From Marinilabiliaceae bacterium UBA5213 (GTDB lineage: Bacteria; Bacteroidota; Bacteroidia; Bacteroidales; Marinilabiliaceae), in the NCBI GenBank assembly GCA_002412555.1, contig DHVH01000085.1, forward strand, positions 1 to 44,405: a DNA stretch of 44,405 bases. The letters run 5' to 3'. Numbering within the stretch: position 1 is the first letter of the stretch; the number at the start of each line of letters is the position of its first letter. Shown here piece by piece: positions 7,608-15,282 of this stretch. The translations under genes were made by a program, and so were the position numbers. The notes under the pieces are model-generated. The model saw only the letters and a list, made by a program, of their open reading frames with translations, ran no database searches and was not told the origin of the DNA.

Positions 7608-8891
7608 TTATTTTAAACTGTTTAAACGAAGGGTGACAGCATTTTTGTGCGCCTGAAGCATTTCTGCTTCGGCCATCGTCTCAATCACGGGACCCAAATC
7701 GCGCAAGCCTTGTTCCGTTATTTTTTGGAAGGTGATTTTGCGGATGTAGCTGTCGAGGTTCACACCTGAATAGGTGCGGGCATGACCGTTGGTGGGCAGG
7801 GTGTGGTTGGTGCCGGAGGCGTAGTCTCCGGCGCTCTCGGGTGTGAAATGTCCGATAAAAACCGATCCGGCATTGACCACTCTTTCGGCAACGGAGGTGG
7901 CATCTTTCACCGACAGGATGAGGTGTTCCGGTGCGTAAAGGTTGCTCATTTCCATCATCTCATCCATGGAGGTGAGCAGGAAGGCGCGACTGTCCTCCAA
8001 AGCGCCCAAGGTGCCTGCAACACGCGGCAATACCTTCACTTGTTTGTCCACTTCGGCCAGGGTGGCCTCAAGTAATTCCGGACTGGTAGTAAGGAGGATT
8101 ACCTGACTGTCGGCCCCATGCTCGGCCTGCGACAGCAGGTCGGCCGCCACAAAAGCCGGATTGGCCGTTTCATCTGCCATCACCAGCACTTCTGAAGGAC
8201 CAGCAGGCATGTCTATGGCGGTCTCTTTGATGCTGACCAGTTGCTTGGCAGCCATCACATAGCGGTTGCCCGGACCAAAAATCTTATATACCCGGGGAAC
8301 CGTCTCGGTGCCGTGGGCCATGGCACCAATGGCTTGTATACCACCTATTTTATACACTTTTTTGATGCCTGCGACACTTGCGGCAAATAATATGGCGGGG
8401 TGTACGAAGCCGTTCTTGTCGGGCGGGGTACACAAAACAATCTCTTTACAACCTGCAATGCGTGCCGGAATACCCAACATGAGTACGGTGGAAAACAGCG
8501 GAGCCGTGCCACCTGGAATATACAATCCAACTTTTTCGATGGGAACACTTTTTTGCCAGCAGATAACGCCCGGCTGTGTTTCTACGCGGGTCATAGGCTG
8601 CCATTGACTGATGTGGAACTTTTCGATGTTGGCAGCAGCCGTCCTTATGGCCGCTTTTAATTCATCAGAAAGCTGGCTCTCTGCTCTGGCAAAGGCTTCT
8701 GAAGGTATGGCAAAATCATTGCCCGTATAGCCATCAAATTTTTCAGAATAGCGGGCTACCGCCTGATCACCCTCCAGTCTCACCTCGTCCAGCACCTTTT
8801 GCACGGTATCGTATAAGCCAGAGACGTCAGTCGCCGGACGCTGCAGCAAGGTTGTCCAATCGGATTTTGGCGGATTGATGTATTTTTGCAT
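7608..8891 (-). CDS. hisD: Histidinol dehydrogenase (HisD)
   Basis: HisD oxidises histidinol to histidine in two NAD-dependent steps with a zinc ion. The 427 residues match the family. Recognisable motifs are IPGGTAPLFSTVLMLGIPA, the nucleotide loop GGIQAIGAMAHGTE, DMPAGPSEVLVMAD, LSQAEHGADSQ (Gln and His zinc ligands in QAEH), YAPEHL, and the C-terminal GTNHTLPTNGHARTYSG. It starts 20 bases after the hisG stop. Position 2 in the his operon is the usual order. Confidence 0.98.
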   Translation of the reverse strand: MQKYINPPKSDWTTLLQRPATDVSGLYDTVQKVLDEVRLEGDQAVARYSEKFDGYTGNDFAIPSEAFARAESQLSDELKAAIRTAAANIEKFHISQWQPMTRVETQPGVICWQKSVPIEKVGLYIPGGTAPLFSTVLMLGIPARIAGCKEIVLCTPPDKNGFVHPAILFAASVAGIKKVYKIGGIQAIGAMAHGTETVPRVYKIFGPGNRYVMAAKQLVSIKETAIDMPAGPSEVLVMADETANPAFVAADLLSQAEHGADSQVILLTTSPELLEATLAEVDKQVKVLPRVAGTLGALEDSRAFLLTSMDEMMEMSNLYAPEHLILSVKDATSVAERVVNAGSVFIGHFTPESAGDYASGTNHTLPTNGHARTYSGVNLDSYIRKITFQKITEQGLRDLGPVIETMAEAEMLQAHKNAVTLRLNSLK

Positions 8892-8911
8892 GTTGTTGTC
8901 GCTTAGTCTGT

Positions 8912-9784
8912 TTACAGAATCATTTTTTCAATAGGAATGATTAAAATACCCTGAGCACCATTGGCTTTCAGCTGGTCAATTACATCCCAGAATTTGTCTT
9001 CCTGAATTACCGAGTGTATAGAGCTCCAGCCTTGTTCAGCCAAGGGCAAAACGGTGGGACTCTTCATGCCTGGTAGTATACTGACAATGTCTTTAACCTT
9101 ATCGTTGGGCGCATTCAATAACACATATTTATTGGAAGAGGAGGCCTGGACGGCATCAAAACGAAAAAGCATCTGCTTAAGTATGTCTTTTTTCTCTGCA
9201 TCTAAGTCCTTGTTAGCTACCAGAAGGGCTTCTGATTTCATGACTACGGCCACTTCCTTGAGGCTGTTGGCTACCAGGGTGCTGCCCGAGCTTACTATGT
9301 CAAAAATGGCGTCGGCCAATCCTATGCCTGGGGCTATTTCAACCGATCCGGCAATTTCATGTATGTCGGCCTTTATTTTTTTCTCGTCGAAAAACTTCTT
9401 GAGTATTCTGGGGTAGGAGGTCGCGACTTTTTTGCCATCGAACCAACCCACGCCGGTGTAGTGTTCGCTTTTGGGGATGGCCAGGGATAGGCGACATTTG
9501 CTGAAGCCCAGTCGCTTGACGATGTCCAACTCATAACCTTTTTCGAGGTATTCGTTTTCGCCTACAATTCCAAGGTCGGCCACGCCGTCAAAGACGGTCT
9601 GGGGGATGTCGTCATCCCTCAGGAAGAGCGCTTCAACGGGAAAACCGGTCGATTGGGCCACCAATCGGCCGTTGCCAATGTTGAATTTTATTCCTGATTC
9701 TTTCATCAAGCCTATGCTGTCATCGTGCAGGCGGCCTTTTTTCTGAAGGGCAACTCTTAAAGTCGTTTCTGTATCCATGGTCAT
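8912..9784 (-). CDS. hisG: ATP phosphoribosyltransferase, long form (HisG)
   Basis: HisG condenses ATP and PRPP in the first, feedback-inhibited step of histidine synthesis. With 290 residues this is the long form, which has its own C-terminal ACT-like regulatory domain (about residue 215 onward, ending GILIIPIEKMIL) and needs no HisZ. Visible motifs are RVALQKKGRLHDDS at the start, VADLGIVGENEYLEKG, and the PRPP-binding ADAIFDIVSSGSTLVANSL. The ATG at 9784 is followed by another at 9778; either is possible. It is the first structural gene after the leader peptide and attenuator, with about 110 bases between the terminator hairpin and the start. Confidence 0.97.
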   Translation of the reverse strand: MTMDTETTLRVALQKKGRLHDDSIGLMKESGIKFNIGNGRLVAQSTGFPVEALFLRDDDIPQTVFDGVADLGIVGENEYLEKGYELDIVKRLGFSKCRLSLAIPKSEHYTGVGWFDGKKVATSYPRILKKFFDEKKIKADIHEIAGSVEIAPGIGLADAIFDIVSSGSTLVANSLKEVAVVMKSEALLVANKDLDAEKKDILKQMLFRFDAVQASSSNKYVLLNAPNDKVKDIVSILPGMKSPTVLPLAEQGWSSIHSVIQEDKFWDVIDQLKANGAQGILIIPIEKMIL

Positions 9785-9897
9785 TTTTAATCTTTGTTTA
9801 AGTTATTGGACTAGATTTATTTGAAGAGAATGAAAGTTACATTTCTCTGGAATAGTTTCAAAATTTGATAGGGCTTTTACTAAGTAACATCTAAAAC

Positions 9898-9930
9898 AAA
9901 AAAAGGCTCACCACATAGGGTAAGCCTTTT
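9898..9930 (-). terminator. Attenuator terminator hairpin of the his operon (segments 3:4)
   Basis: Read on the minus strand, AGGCUUACCC (9918-9927) pairs with GGUGAGCCU (9904-9912) around a short loop, with one G-U pair that exists only in the minus-strand RNA. It is followed at once by a run of seven U. This is an intrinsic terminator between the leader peptide and hisG. The plus-strand reading would have an A-C mismatch, so the polarity is clear. Confidence 0.88.
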
Positions 9931-10009
9931 TGTAATATTTTACACACAACAAGCCCACCCCTTATTTCAGGAGATGATGATGAGCGTTGATGTGATGGGC
10001 AAAAATCAT
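9904..10009 (-). promoter_or_regulatory. Histidine attenuator (mutually exclusive RNA hairpins 1:2, 2:3, 3:4)
   Basis: Four segments can be traced in the minus-strand RNA. Segment 1, GCCCAUC (9994-10000), overlaps the first His codons and pairs fully with GGUGGGC in segment 2. Segment 2, GGGUGGGCUU (9951-9960), sits just after the leader stop and pairs over ten positions, with three G-U, with segment 3, AGGCUUACCC (9918-9927). Segment 3 also forms the terminator with segment 4 (9904-9912). A ribosome stalled on His codons would cover segment 1 and favour the 2:3 antiterminator. This is the classical amino-acid attenuation design; I found it by hand pairing only. Confidence 0.85.
9962..10009 (-). 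CDS. hisL: his operon leader peptide, 15 residues with five histidines
   Basis: The ORF encodes MIFAHHINAHHHLLK. Five of 15 residues are histidine, in two clusters (positions 5-6 and 10-12). It starts about 15 bases after the predicted transcription start and ends two bases before attenuator segment 2. Its only apparent role is sensing charged tRNA-His through ribosome stalling. A longer overlapping ORF in another frame (to 10085) starts upstream of the promoter and is a shadow. Confidence 0.85.
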   Translation of the reverse strand: MIFAHHINAHHHLLK

Positions 10010-10030
10010 AGCTTTTTATTAAGTTCATTG

Positions 10031-10061
10031 CAAAACTAGGATAATTTCTTTTTGTTTCAAA
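10031..10061 (-). promoter_or_regulatory. Bacteroidota-type promoter of the his operon
   Basis: On the minus strand TTTG (10058-10061) is followed by exactly 19 bases and then TAGTTTTG (10031-10038). This is a perfect match to the -33 TTTG / -7 TAnnTTTG pattern of Bacteroidota primary sigma factor promoters. The inferred start is near 10024, giving a leader of about 240 nt before hisG that holds the leader peptide and attenuator. Confidence 0.82.
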
Positions 10062-10290
10062 TTTTTTGGTTGAAAAATGTTTCATTTTGTTGTTGAACTG
10101 TGCCCAGGATCGTATTTTAATAATAGTCTCTTATTTTATGTGGTCGATTACCACCAGGTGGATGGCAATTCATGAAAAAGCTGTATTTTAACGGATGTTT
10201 TTCGAAGCAATCGCTTCATGTTATTTGGTGCTGCTGATTTTATAGGGTTGACTCGGGATTTGGATATAAATCCATGTCTAATAATTAAAT
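10062..10290. other. Intergenic region upstream of the beta-mannosidase gene
   Basis: This gap separates the his promoter from the divergent beta-mannosidase. I see a short inverted repeat GAAGC-AATC-GCTTC at 10204-10217 and a tight CCACC-A-GGTGG palindrome near 10151. Neither is followed by a T run. No clear TAnnTTTG element towards the mannosidase gene was found. The palindromes could be operators, but nothing shows it. Confidence 0.4.
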
Positions 10291-12870
10291 ATGAAAAAGA
10301 TTAACAATGTTTGGTTCTTTTGTTTTGTTCTGGCGGTTATGATTTCCTCCTGTGGTTGGACCAAAGATAAGACAGGAGTGGCCGTTGAATTGGATACCGG
10401 CTGGGAGTTTTCAGAAGCCGGAAAAAATGAATGGTTACCCGCGACGGTTCCCGGAACGGTGCATGCTGATTTGTTGGCCAACGGTAAAATTGAGGATCCT
10501 CTTTTTAGGATGAATGACAATAAGGTGCAGTGGATTGAAAATAAGGACTGGGTCTATCGCACAAGCTTCCAGGTAAATGCGGATGTTTTGAATAAAGATT
10601 TGGTGGAGTTGGAGTTTCTGGGACTGGATACTTACGCCGATGTCTTTTTGAATGACCGTCTGATATTATCGGCCGATAACATGTTTATAGGTCATGTGCT
10701 GGATGTAAAAGCCGCGCTTGTGGAGGGAGAAAACAGTCTTCGCATATATTTTCATTCGCCGGTAGCCAGAGGCATGGAAAAACTGAAGCAACTGGATTAC
10801 CTCATACCTGCGGTGAATGAGCAAGCTCCGGAAGATGAAAAAACCAATGTCTTTACCCGCAAAGCGCCTTTTCATTACGGGTGGGACTGGGGGCCCAGAC
10901 TGGTGACTTCGGGTGTTTGGCGACCAGTAATTTTACGTGCGGTTGATAAGGCCCGCATTGAGGACGTATTTGTGGAGACTGTCTCCATTGCCAATGATAA
11001 AGCAGAATTACAAGGTTTTGTAGAAGTACGGGTGCTGCTAGAGGGCGTTTACGATATATCTCTGATTGCCGATGGTGAGTTGGAGGCTTTTGATGCCAAA
11101 GTCTCCTTGTCGCCCGGACTGCACTTGATCCCCTTTCATTTTGATATCCATCAACCAAAACTGTGGTGGAGCAACGGATTGGGAGCTCCCTACCTGTATG
11201 ATTTTCAGTTTGAATTGCAAATGGAGGGGAAAACCATAGGGAGGCGTGCACTGAATTACGGGGTTCGCACCATTCAACTGGTGCAGACGCCTGATGAGGC
11301 TGGCCGCAGTTTTTATTTTGAAGTCAATGGTGTGCCAGTCTTTATGAAGGGTGCCAATGTGATTCCCTCTAATACCCTAACGCCGTCTGTTGATAAGGTG
11401 ACTTACGACCGCTTGATCAGGAATGCCGTAGCTGCTAATATGAATATGCTGCGGGTTTGGGGTGGAGCTATTTATGAAGAGGATTATTTTTATGAGTTGT
11501 GCAACCGCAACGGTATTTTGATATGGCAGGATTTTATGTTCGCCTGTGCATTGCAGCCCGGTGATGAAGCCCACTTAGAGAATATCCGCAAGGAAGCGGA
11601 GTTCAATGTGAAGCGCTTGCGCAACCATGCGAGTCTGGCTCTTTGGTGTGGTAACAATGAAAACTTACATGGACTGCATCATTGGTGGAACGATAGGTTT
11701 GAACCCGAAGTGAAGGCTTTTATGGAGGCAACTTACCAGCGAATTTTTCTGGAGATCCTGCCTGCTGCCGTGGAAAAGCACCATCCGGGAATGGCTTATT
11801 GGTCTTCTTCTCCGTCCGCTTATGGTGATCAGTTGGCGGATCGGCGATCGGGCGATGAGCACGATTGGACTGTTTGGTTTGGCCAGAAACCTTTTTCGGC
11901 CTATGGTGAAGATGTGCCCAGATTTGTGAGTGAATATGGGCTGCAAGCATTTCCCAATATGCATACGATCATGGAGTTTACCTCAGCAGAAGACAGGACA
12001 TGGGATTCTGAGGTAATGCGGCACCGCCAGCGCGGAAAAATGACCTACATAGAGCCGGGTTTTGATGGCAATGACATGATTCGCCGCTATATGACACTTT
12101 ATTATAATGTACCTGAAAAGTTTGAGGATTTTGTATACGTGAGCCAACTTTTACAAGCCAAGGCTTATAAAACGGCCTTGGAAGCTCATCGCCGAAACAT
12201 GCCGCATTGTATGGGGTCGCTTTACTGGCAAATCAATGATAGCTGGCCGACGATCTCATGGGCAACCGTTGATTTTTACGGTCGTTGGAAGGCTGCTCAT
12301 TATGCAGTGCGCAAGTCCAATGAAACGGTTATTATATCTCCTGTGGTAGCGGGTAATAGAATCAAGGTCTTTGCAGTGAGTGACCGGCTGGAGCCTTTTA
12401 GCGGCCAGCTAAAAGGTGCATTGATGGGGCTGAATGGTACAGTGCTGTTCACTGAAATGGTGCCTGTTACGGTGGAGGCCAATACTTCTACCGAAATTTT
12501 CGAAGATACCTTTGGGGCCTTTATTACCCCCGAAATGGATATCAGTTCGCTGATTGTTGTGCTTGAATTGCTGGAGAAGGATAGCGTTATTGCCGACAAT
12601 ATTGCCTATATGGTAGCGCCCAAAGATTTGCCTTTGGCCAAAGCAACAGTTAAGACAAGCATGGAAGCCACGGATTCGGGTTATACAGTGACTTTGTCTT
12701 GTAATGTGGTGGCTAAAGATGTTTTTGTGAGTACGCCCTACAGTGAGGTGTTCGTAACGGATAATTATTTTGATTTGTTGCCTGGGCGACCGAAAACCAT
12801 TGAGCTAATAACCAGTCGCACACTCGATGTTGAAAAGGATATTATTATAAAAACCTTGAACGATCTTTAA
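10291..12870 (+). CDS. GH2-family beta-mannosidase, predicted lipoprotein
   Basis: An 859-residue glycoside hydrolase family 2 enzyme. The N-terminus is a lipoprotein signal (FCFVLAVMISSC, lipobox ISSC near residue 21), so it should be membrane-anchored outside the cytoplasm. The jelly-roll domain carries the beta-mannosidase-like VPGTVHADLLANGKIEDP and FHYGWDWGPRLVTSG. The TIM barrel has RVWGGAIYEEDYFYELC, the acid/base Glu457 in LWCGNNE and the nucleophile Glu548 in FVSEYGLQAFP. The length is normal for the family. It would release terminal beta-mannose from manno-oligosaccharides or N-glycans. There is no SusC/SusD pair next to it, so it is not in a standard polysaccharide utilisation locus here. 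A Gfo/Idh/MocA gene follows after about 100 bases. Confidence 0.93.
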   Translation: MKKINNVWFFCFVLAVMISSCGWTKDKTGVAVELDTGWEFSEAGKNEWLPATVPGTVHADLLANGKIEDPLFRMNDNKVQWIENKDWVYRTSFQVNADVLNKDLVELEFLGLDTYADVFLNDRLILSADNMFIGHVLDVKAALVEGENSLRIYFHSPVARGMEKLKQLDYLIPAVNEQAPEDEKTNVFTRKAPFHYGWDWGPRLVTSGVWRPVILRAVDKARIEDVFVETVSIANDKAELQGFVEVRVLLEGVYDISLIADGELEAFDAKVSLSPGLHLIPFHFDIHQPKLWWSNGLGAPYLYDFQFELQMEGKTIGRRALNYGVRTIQLVQTPDEAGRSFYFEVNGVPVFMKGANVIPSNTLTPSVDKVTYDRLIRNAVAANMNMLRVWGGAIYEEDYFYELCNRNGILIWQDFMFACALQPGDEAHLENIRKEAEFNVKRLRNHASLALWCGNNENLHGLHHWWNDRFEPEVKAFMEATYQRIFLEILPAAVEKHHPGMAYWSSSPSAYGDQLADRRSGDEHDWTVWFGQKPFSAYGEDVPRFVSEYGLQAFPNMHTIMEFTSAEDRTWDSEVMRHRQRGKMTYIEPGFDGNDMIRRYMTLYYNVPEKFEDFVYVSQLLQAKAYKTALEAHRRNMPHCMGSLYWQINDSWPTISWATVDFYGRWKAAHYAVRKSNETVIISPVVAGNRIKVFAVSDRLEPFSGQLKGALMGLNGTVLFTEMVPVTVEANTSTEIFEDTFGAFITPEMDISSLIVVLELLEKDSVIADNIAYMVAPKDLPLAKATVKTSMEATDSGYTVTLSCNVVAKDVFVSTPYSEVFVTDNYFDLLPGRPKTIELITSRTLDVEKDIIIKTLNDL

Positions 12871-12967
12871 ATTATTTGTAGGGTAGCTAATTGATATTAT
12901 TAATGAATTGGTCTCCATTAATTCGCACGAAAGAGAATTGGGAACAGATATACATAACTCATTCACA

Positions 12968-14011
12968 ATGAAAAAGCTTAAAATTGGTCTTATTGGTGCT
13001 GGTATGATAGCCGAACAACATGCCTCCGGTTTGTTGAAAACCGGACGTGTGGATATTATTTGGGTGGCCCGACAAAATGGAGCTTTGCTTCAGGAGTTTC
13101 AGGATAAATTTGGCATCCCAAAGGGAACTACAAATTACCAGGACCTATTGAACGATCCTGAAGTGGATGCTGTGGTAATTACCACACCTCCTGCTGATCA
13201 TTATCAGATGTTTTTGGAGGCGATGAAAGCAGGCAAGCATGTATTGCTTGAAAAGCCGATGGCCATCAGTCTTGAAGAGGTGGACCGCATGGTGGAGGTG
13301 CGCCAGAGTTATCCGCATTTGAAGGTGCTGGATTGTTCTTGCAGGCACACCCACTTACAACCGAAGTTTGGATTTGTGAAGAATTTGATTGATACCGGTG
13401 TTTTGGGAGAAATTTATTTTATTCACCACAATTCAGTGGCCATGCAAAAGCGGCCAGGCATTGAGTACCATCCCTCTGCCAAGTGGTTTTTGGATAAGTC
13501 ACAGGCAGGGGGCGGACCCATTATGGATTGGGGGGTGTATGACCTGGCCTTTCATTTGGGTCTTTTGAGTAACCAGCCTGAATTGGTGAAGGTGACGCCC
13601 TTTTTTATTCGGCAAGGACTGGATAAGAAAGATCCCGGGACAGCTATTTATGATGTAGAAGAACACTTTGCCGCCAGACTGGTATTCGACTCAGGTCTGG
13701 AATACTACTGGGAACGAGCTGCCCATGCCAATATGATGGTCCCCAATGAATCCCGGATTTATGGTACCAAGGCTGGTGTAAAATTGTCTTTTTGTACCTG
13801 GGATTCAAATAAAATTGAGTTGTTTGGCGTGGATAAGGACAGTAAGGGTGAGGCTTTTACCCAAACGTTTGAAGTGGATGTTTCTGCTCAGGTGGATGGC
13901 GATGAGCTGTCGAAACATTTTGTGGAGGTACTGGATGGCACAGCTGAGCCAATGATGCCGCTTGAACTGGCCGCAAAACATTTGAGGATTTTGCAAAAGA
14001 TTTATGCCTAA
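12968..14011 (+). CDS. Gfo/Idh/MocA family oxidoreductase
   Basis: A 347-residue NAD(P)-dependent sugar or cyclitol dehydrogenase. The ATG at 12968 gives the proper Rossmann start MKKLKIGLIGAGMIAEQHASG; an upstream in-frame ATG at 12908 adds 20 unconvincing residues. The family motif EKPMA follows TTPPADHYQMFLEAMKAGKHVLL. The C-terminal domain has GGGPIMDWGVYDLAFHLG, where the Asp and His take the usual catalytic positions. The substrate cannot be told. Its place after beta-mannosidase suggests a role with a sugar, but the two genes have about 100 bases between them. A TTAATG...CATTAA inverted repeat lies near 12899-12921 in that gap. Confidence 0.9.
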   Translation: MKKLKIGLIGAGMIAEQHASGLLKTGRVDIIWVARQNGALLQEFQDKFGIPKGTTNYQDLLNDPEVDAVVITTPPADHYQMFLEAMKAGKHVLLEKPMAISLEEVDRMVEVRQSYPHLKVLDCSCRHTHLQPKFGFVKNLIDTGVLGEIYFIHHNSVAMQKRPGIEYHPSAKWFLDKSQAGGGPIMDWGVYDLAFHLGLLSNQPELVKVTPFFIRQGLDKKDPGTAIYDVEEHFAARLVFDSGLEYYWERAAHANMMVPNESRIYGTKAGVKLSFCTWDSNKIELFGVDKDSKGEAFTQTFEVDVSAQVDGDELSKHFVEVLDGTAEPMMPLELAAKHLRILQKIYA

Positions 14012-14084
14012 AATGGCCTCTCACAGCTGCCTTTACCAAAAAAATAATTTGACCTGCCGGTGACTTCGATAAAAATTATTCTTT

Positions 14085-14092
14085 TAGCTTTG
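14085..14092 (+). promoter_or_regulatory. -7 promoter element of pssA
   Basis: TAGCTTTG matches the TAnnTTTG -7 element, 31 bases before the pssA ATG. The -33 element is weak: TTCG lies 16 bases upstream instead of TTTG. Confidence 0.45.
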
Positions 14093-14123
14093 TGGCAAAT
14101 AATCAGAAAACTGAAATAGAATT

Positions 14124-14858
14124 ATGTCCATTGTTCGTCATATTCCCAATGCTTTAACCAGCGGTAATCTTTTTTTGGGAGCTACAGGTGCCTATCTGGC
14201 ACTGGTTGGTCGGCCCGACTGGACCGCCTGGTGTATTTTAGCAGCAGCGCTGCTTGATTTTCTGGATGGTTTTGCTGCCCGGATGCTTAATGCTTACAGT
14301 GATATTGGTAAGGATTTGGATTCTTTGGCGGACTTGGTGAGTTTTGGCGTGGCTCCGGCTGCTGTCTTGTCGGCCATGGTGCATTTTTCGCTGACGGGAC
14401 AATGTAGTGGCCTGTTCTTGACGCTGGACTTAAGTCAGCAATTACTCCTGTTAATGCCCTTTTTGCTGGTCGTATTTTCGGCCTTGCGTCTGGCCAAGTT
14501 CAATAATGATGAGCGGCAGACTGAGAATTTTATAGGGTTGACCACTACCGCAACCGGTATGTTCATCGTCTCGCTGGCTTATCTTATTTATAATGAGGGT
14601 GGCTGGTGGCTGCATTTGACCAACCCATGGGCTGTTTTGGCACTGGTGGTCGTTTTCTCTGCTTTGCTGGTCAGTGAAATTCCCATGTTCTCCCTAAAAT
14701 TCAAAAGCTTTGGATGGAAGGGCAATGAAAACCGCTACGTCTTACTCCTGGTGTCGCTCCTGGCCCTTGTTTTCCTAAGGGTAGGCGCTCTTGCGGTGAT
14801 TGTGCCGATTTATGTGCTATATTCTTTAGTGCTTACTGTAGTTAACAGAAAGGGCTGA
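14124..14858 (+). CDS. pssA: CDP-diacylglycerol--serine O-phosphatidyltransferase (CDP-alcohol phosphatidyltransferase)
   Basis: An integral membrane enzyme of 244 residues. The catalytic CDP-alcohol signature D-G-x2-A-R-x8-G-x3-D-x3-D is complete in LDGFAARMLNAYSDIGKDLD, followed by SLADLVSFGVAPA, which is typical of the phosphatidylserine synthase branch. About six to eight hydrophobic segments span the rest. It makes phosphatidylserine, the precursor of phosphatidylethanolamine. Other CDP-alcohol transferases share the motif; the N-terminal RHIPNALTSGNLFLG and the SLADLVSFG context favour PssA. It is monocistronic as far as can be seen. The gene for phosphatidylserine decarboxylase is not next to it. 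Confidence 0.88.
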   Translation: MSIVRHIPNALTSGNLFLGATGAYLALVGRPDWTAWCILAAALLDFLDGFAARMLNAYSDIGKDLDSLADLVSFGVAPAAVLSAMVHFSLTGQCSGLFLTLDLSQQLLLLMPFLLVVFSALRLAKFNNDERQTENFIGLTTTATGMFIVSLAYLIYNEGGWWLHLTNPWAVLALVVVFSALLVSEIPMFSLKFKSFGWKGNENRYVLLLVSLLALVFLRVGALAVIVPIYVLYSLVLTVVNRKG

Positions 14859-14882
14859 ATATTGCAGGTGCATCCTTCAAAA

Positions 14883-15118
14883 ATTACACAGAGAACACAA
14901 AGGAGACACAGGGAACCACAGGGTGACTTTTAAGACAGCTAGAATAGGAATTTAGGCTCTTTTTTCCTCAGTGACTCTTTGTGAATTCTCCGTGAATCTC
15001 AGTGTAACAAATTTTTAATAATTACAGAGAGAACACAAAGGACACACAGAGAATCACAGAGTAAAATTGTAGACAGCTGCTTTTAATACTTAAATAGAAT
15101 TTAAACTCTTTTTTCCTC
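14883..15118. repeat. Imperfect direct repeat of about 90-100 bp (CACAGAGAACACAAAGG type) with an inverted partner between
   Basis: The block 14883-14969 (ATTACACAGAGAACACAAAGG ... CTCTTTTTTCCTC) recurs at 15020-15118 with substitutions and a small insertion, sharing GACAGCT and CTCTTTTTTCCTC. Between them, 14970-15008 reads like a reverse-complement relative (GTTACACTGAGATTCACGGAG on the minus strand). The right copy overlaps the 3' end of the CydX-like gene, whose last codons (GAGGAAAAAAGAG) lie inside the repeat. The region 14859-15100 holds no gene I can support. Confidence 0.75.
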
Positions 15119-15256
15119 CGCAGCCTTTTCATCTTCTTCGGTAGCTGCTTTCCATTTTTTTTCAAAATACAGAATGGCATAGCGTGAGGCAAAGTAACTG
15201 CCTATTATTGTAACGAACCACAGTGAATACCAGAGTAAGGCAAATGAATAACTCAT
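15101..15256 (-). CDS. Small single-helix protein, CydX-like subunit of cytochrome bd
   Basis: An ORF of 51 residues begins 26 bases after the cydB stop on the same strand. It starts MSYSFALLWYSLWFVTIIG, has one hydrophobic helix (about residues 5-23), then a basic turn (SRYAILYFEKKWK) and a highly charged tail rich in Glu and Lys. CydX and its relatives are 30-50 residue single-helix subunits that follow cydB and carry a WYxxWxLG-like N-terminal motif; here WYSLWFVTIIG is closely similar. Role (inferred): stabilising the haem groups of the oxidase. It could instead be an unrelated small membrane protein. It is too short for most gene callers' default confidence. The 3' end overlaps a repeat. 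Confidence 0.72.
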   Translation of the reverse strand: MSYSFALLWYSLWFVTIIGSYFASRYAILYFEKKWKAATEEDEKAAEEKRV

Positions 15257-15282
15257 GTCTATGTGTTTTATTTATTAAAAAT

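Noticed and set aside
9891..10085. 64-residue minus-strand ORF across the his leader
   Set aside because: It begins upstream of the promoter, runs through the attenuator hairpins and has no family-like features. The 15-codon His-rich frame inside it explains the region better.
10204..10217. Terminator or operator hairpin GAAGC-AATC-GCTTC
   Set aside because: It is only five base pairs, has no T run, and does not coincide with a recognisable promoter.
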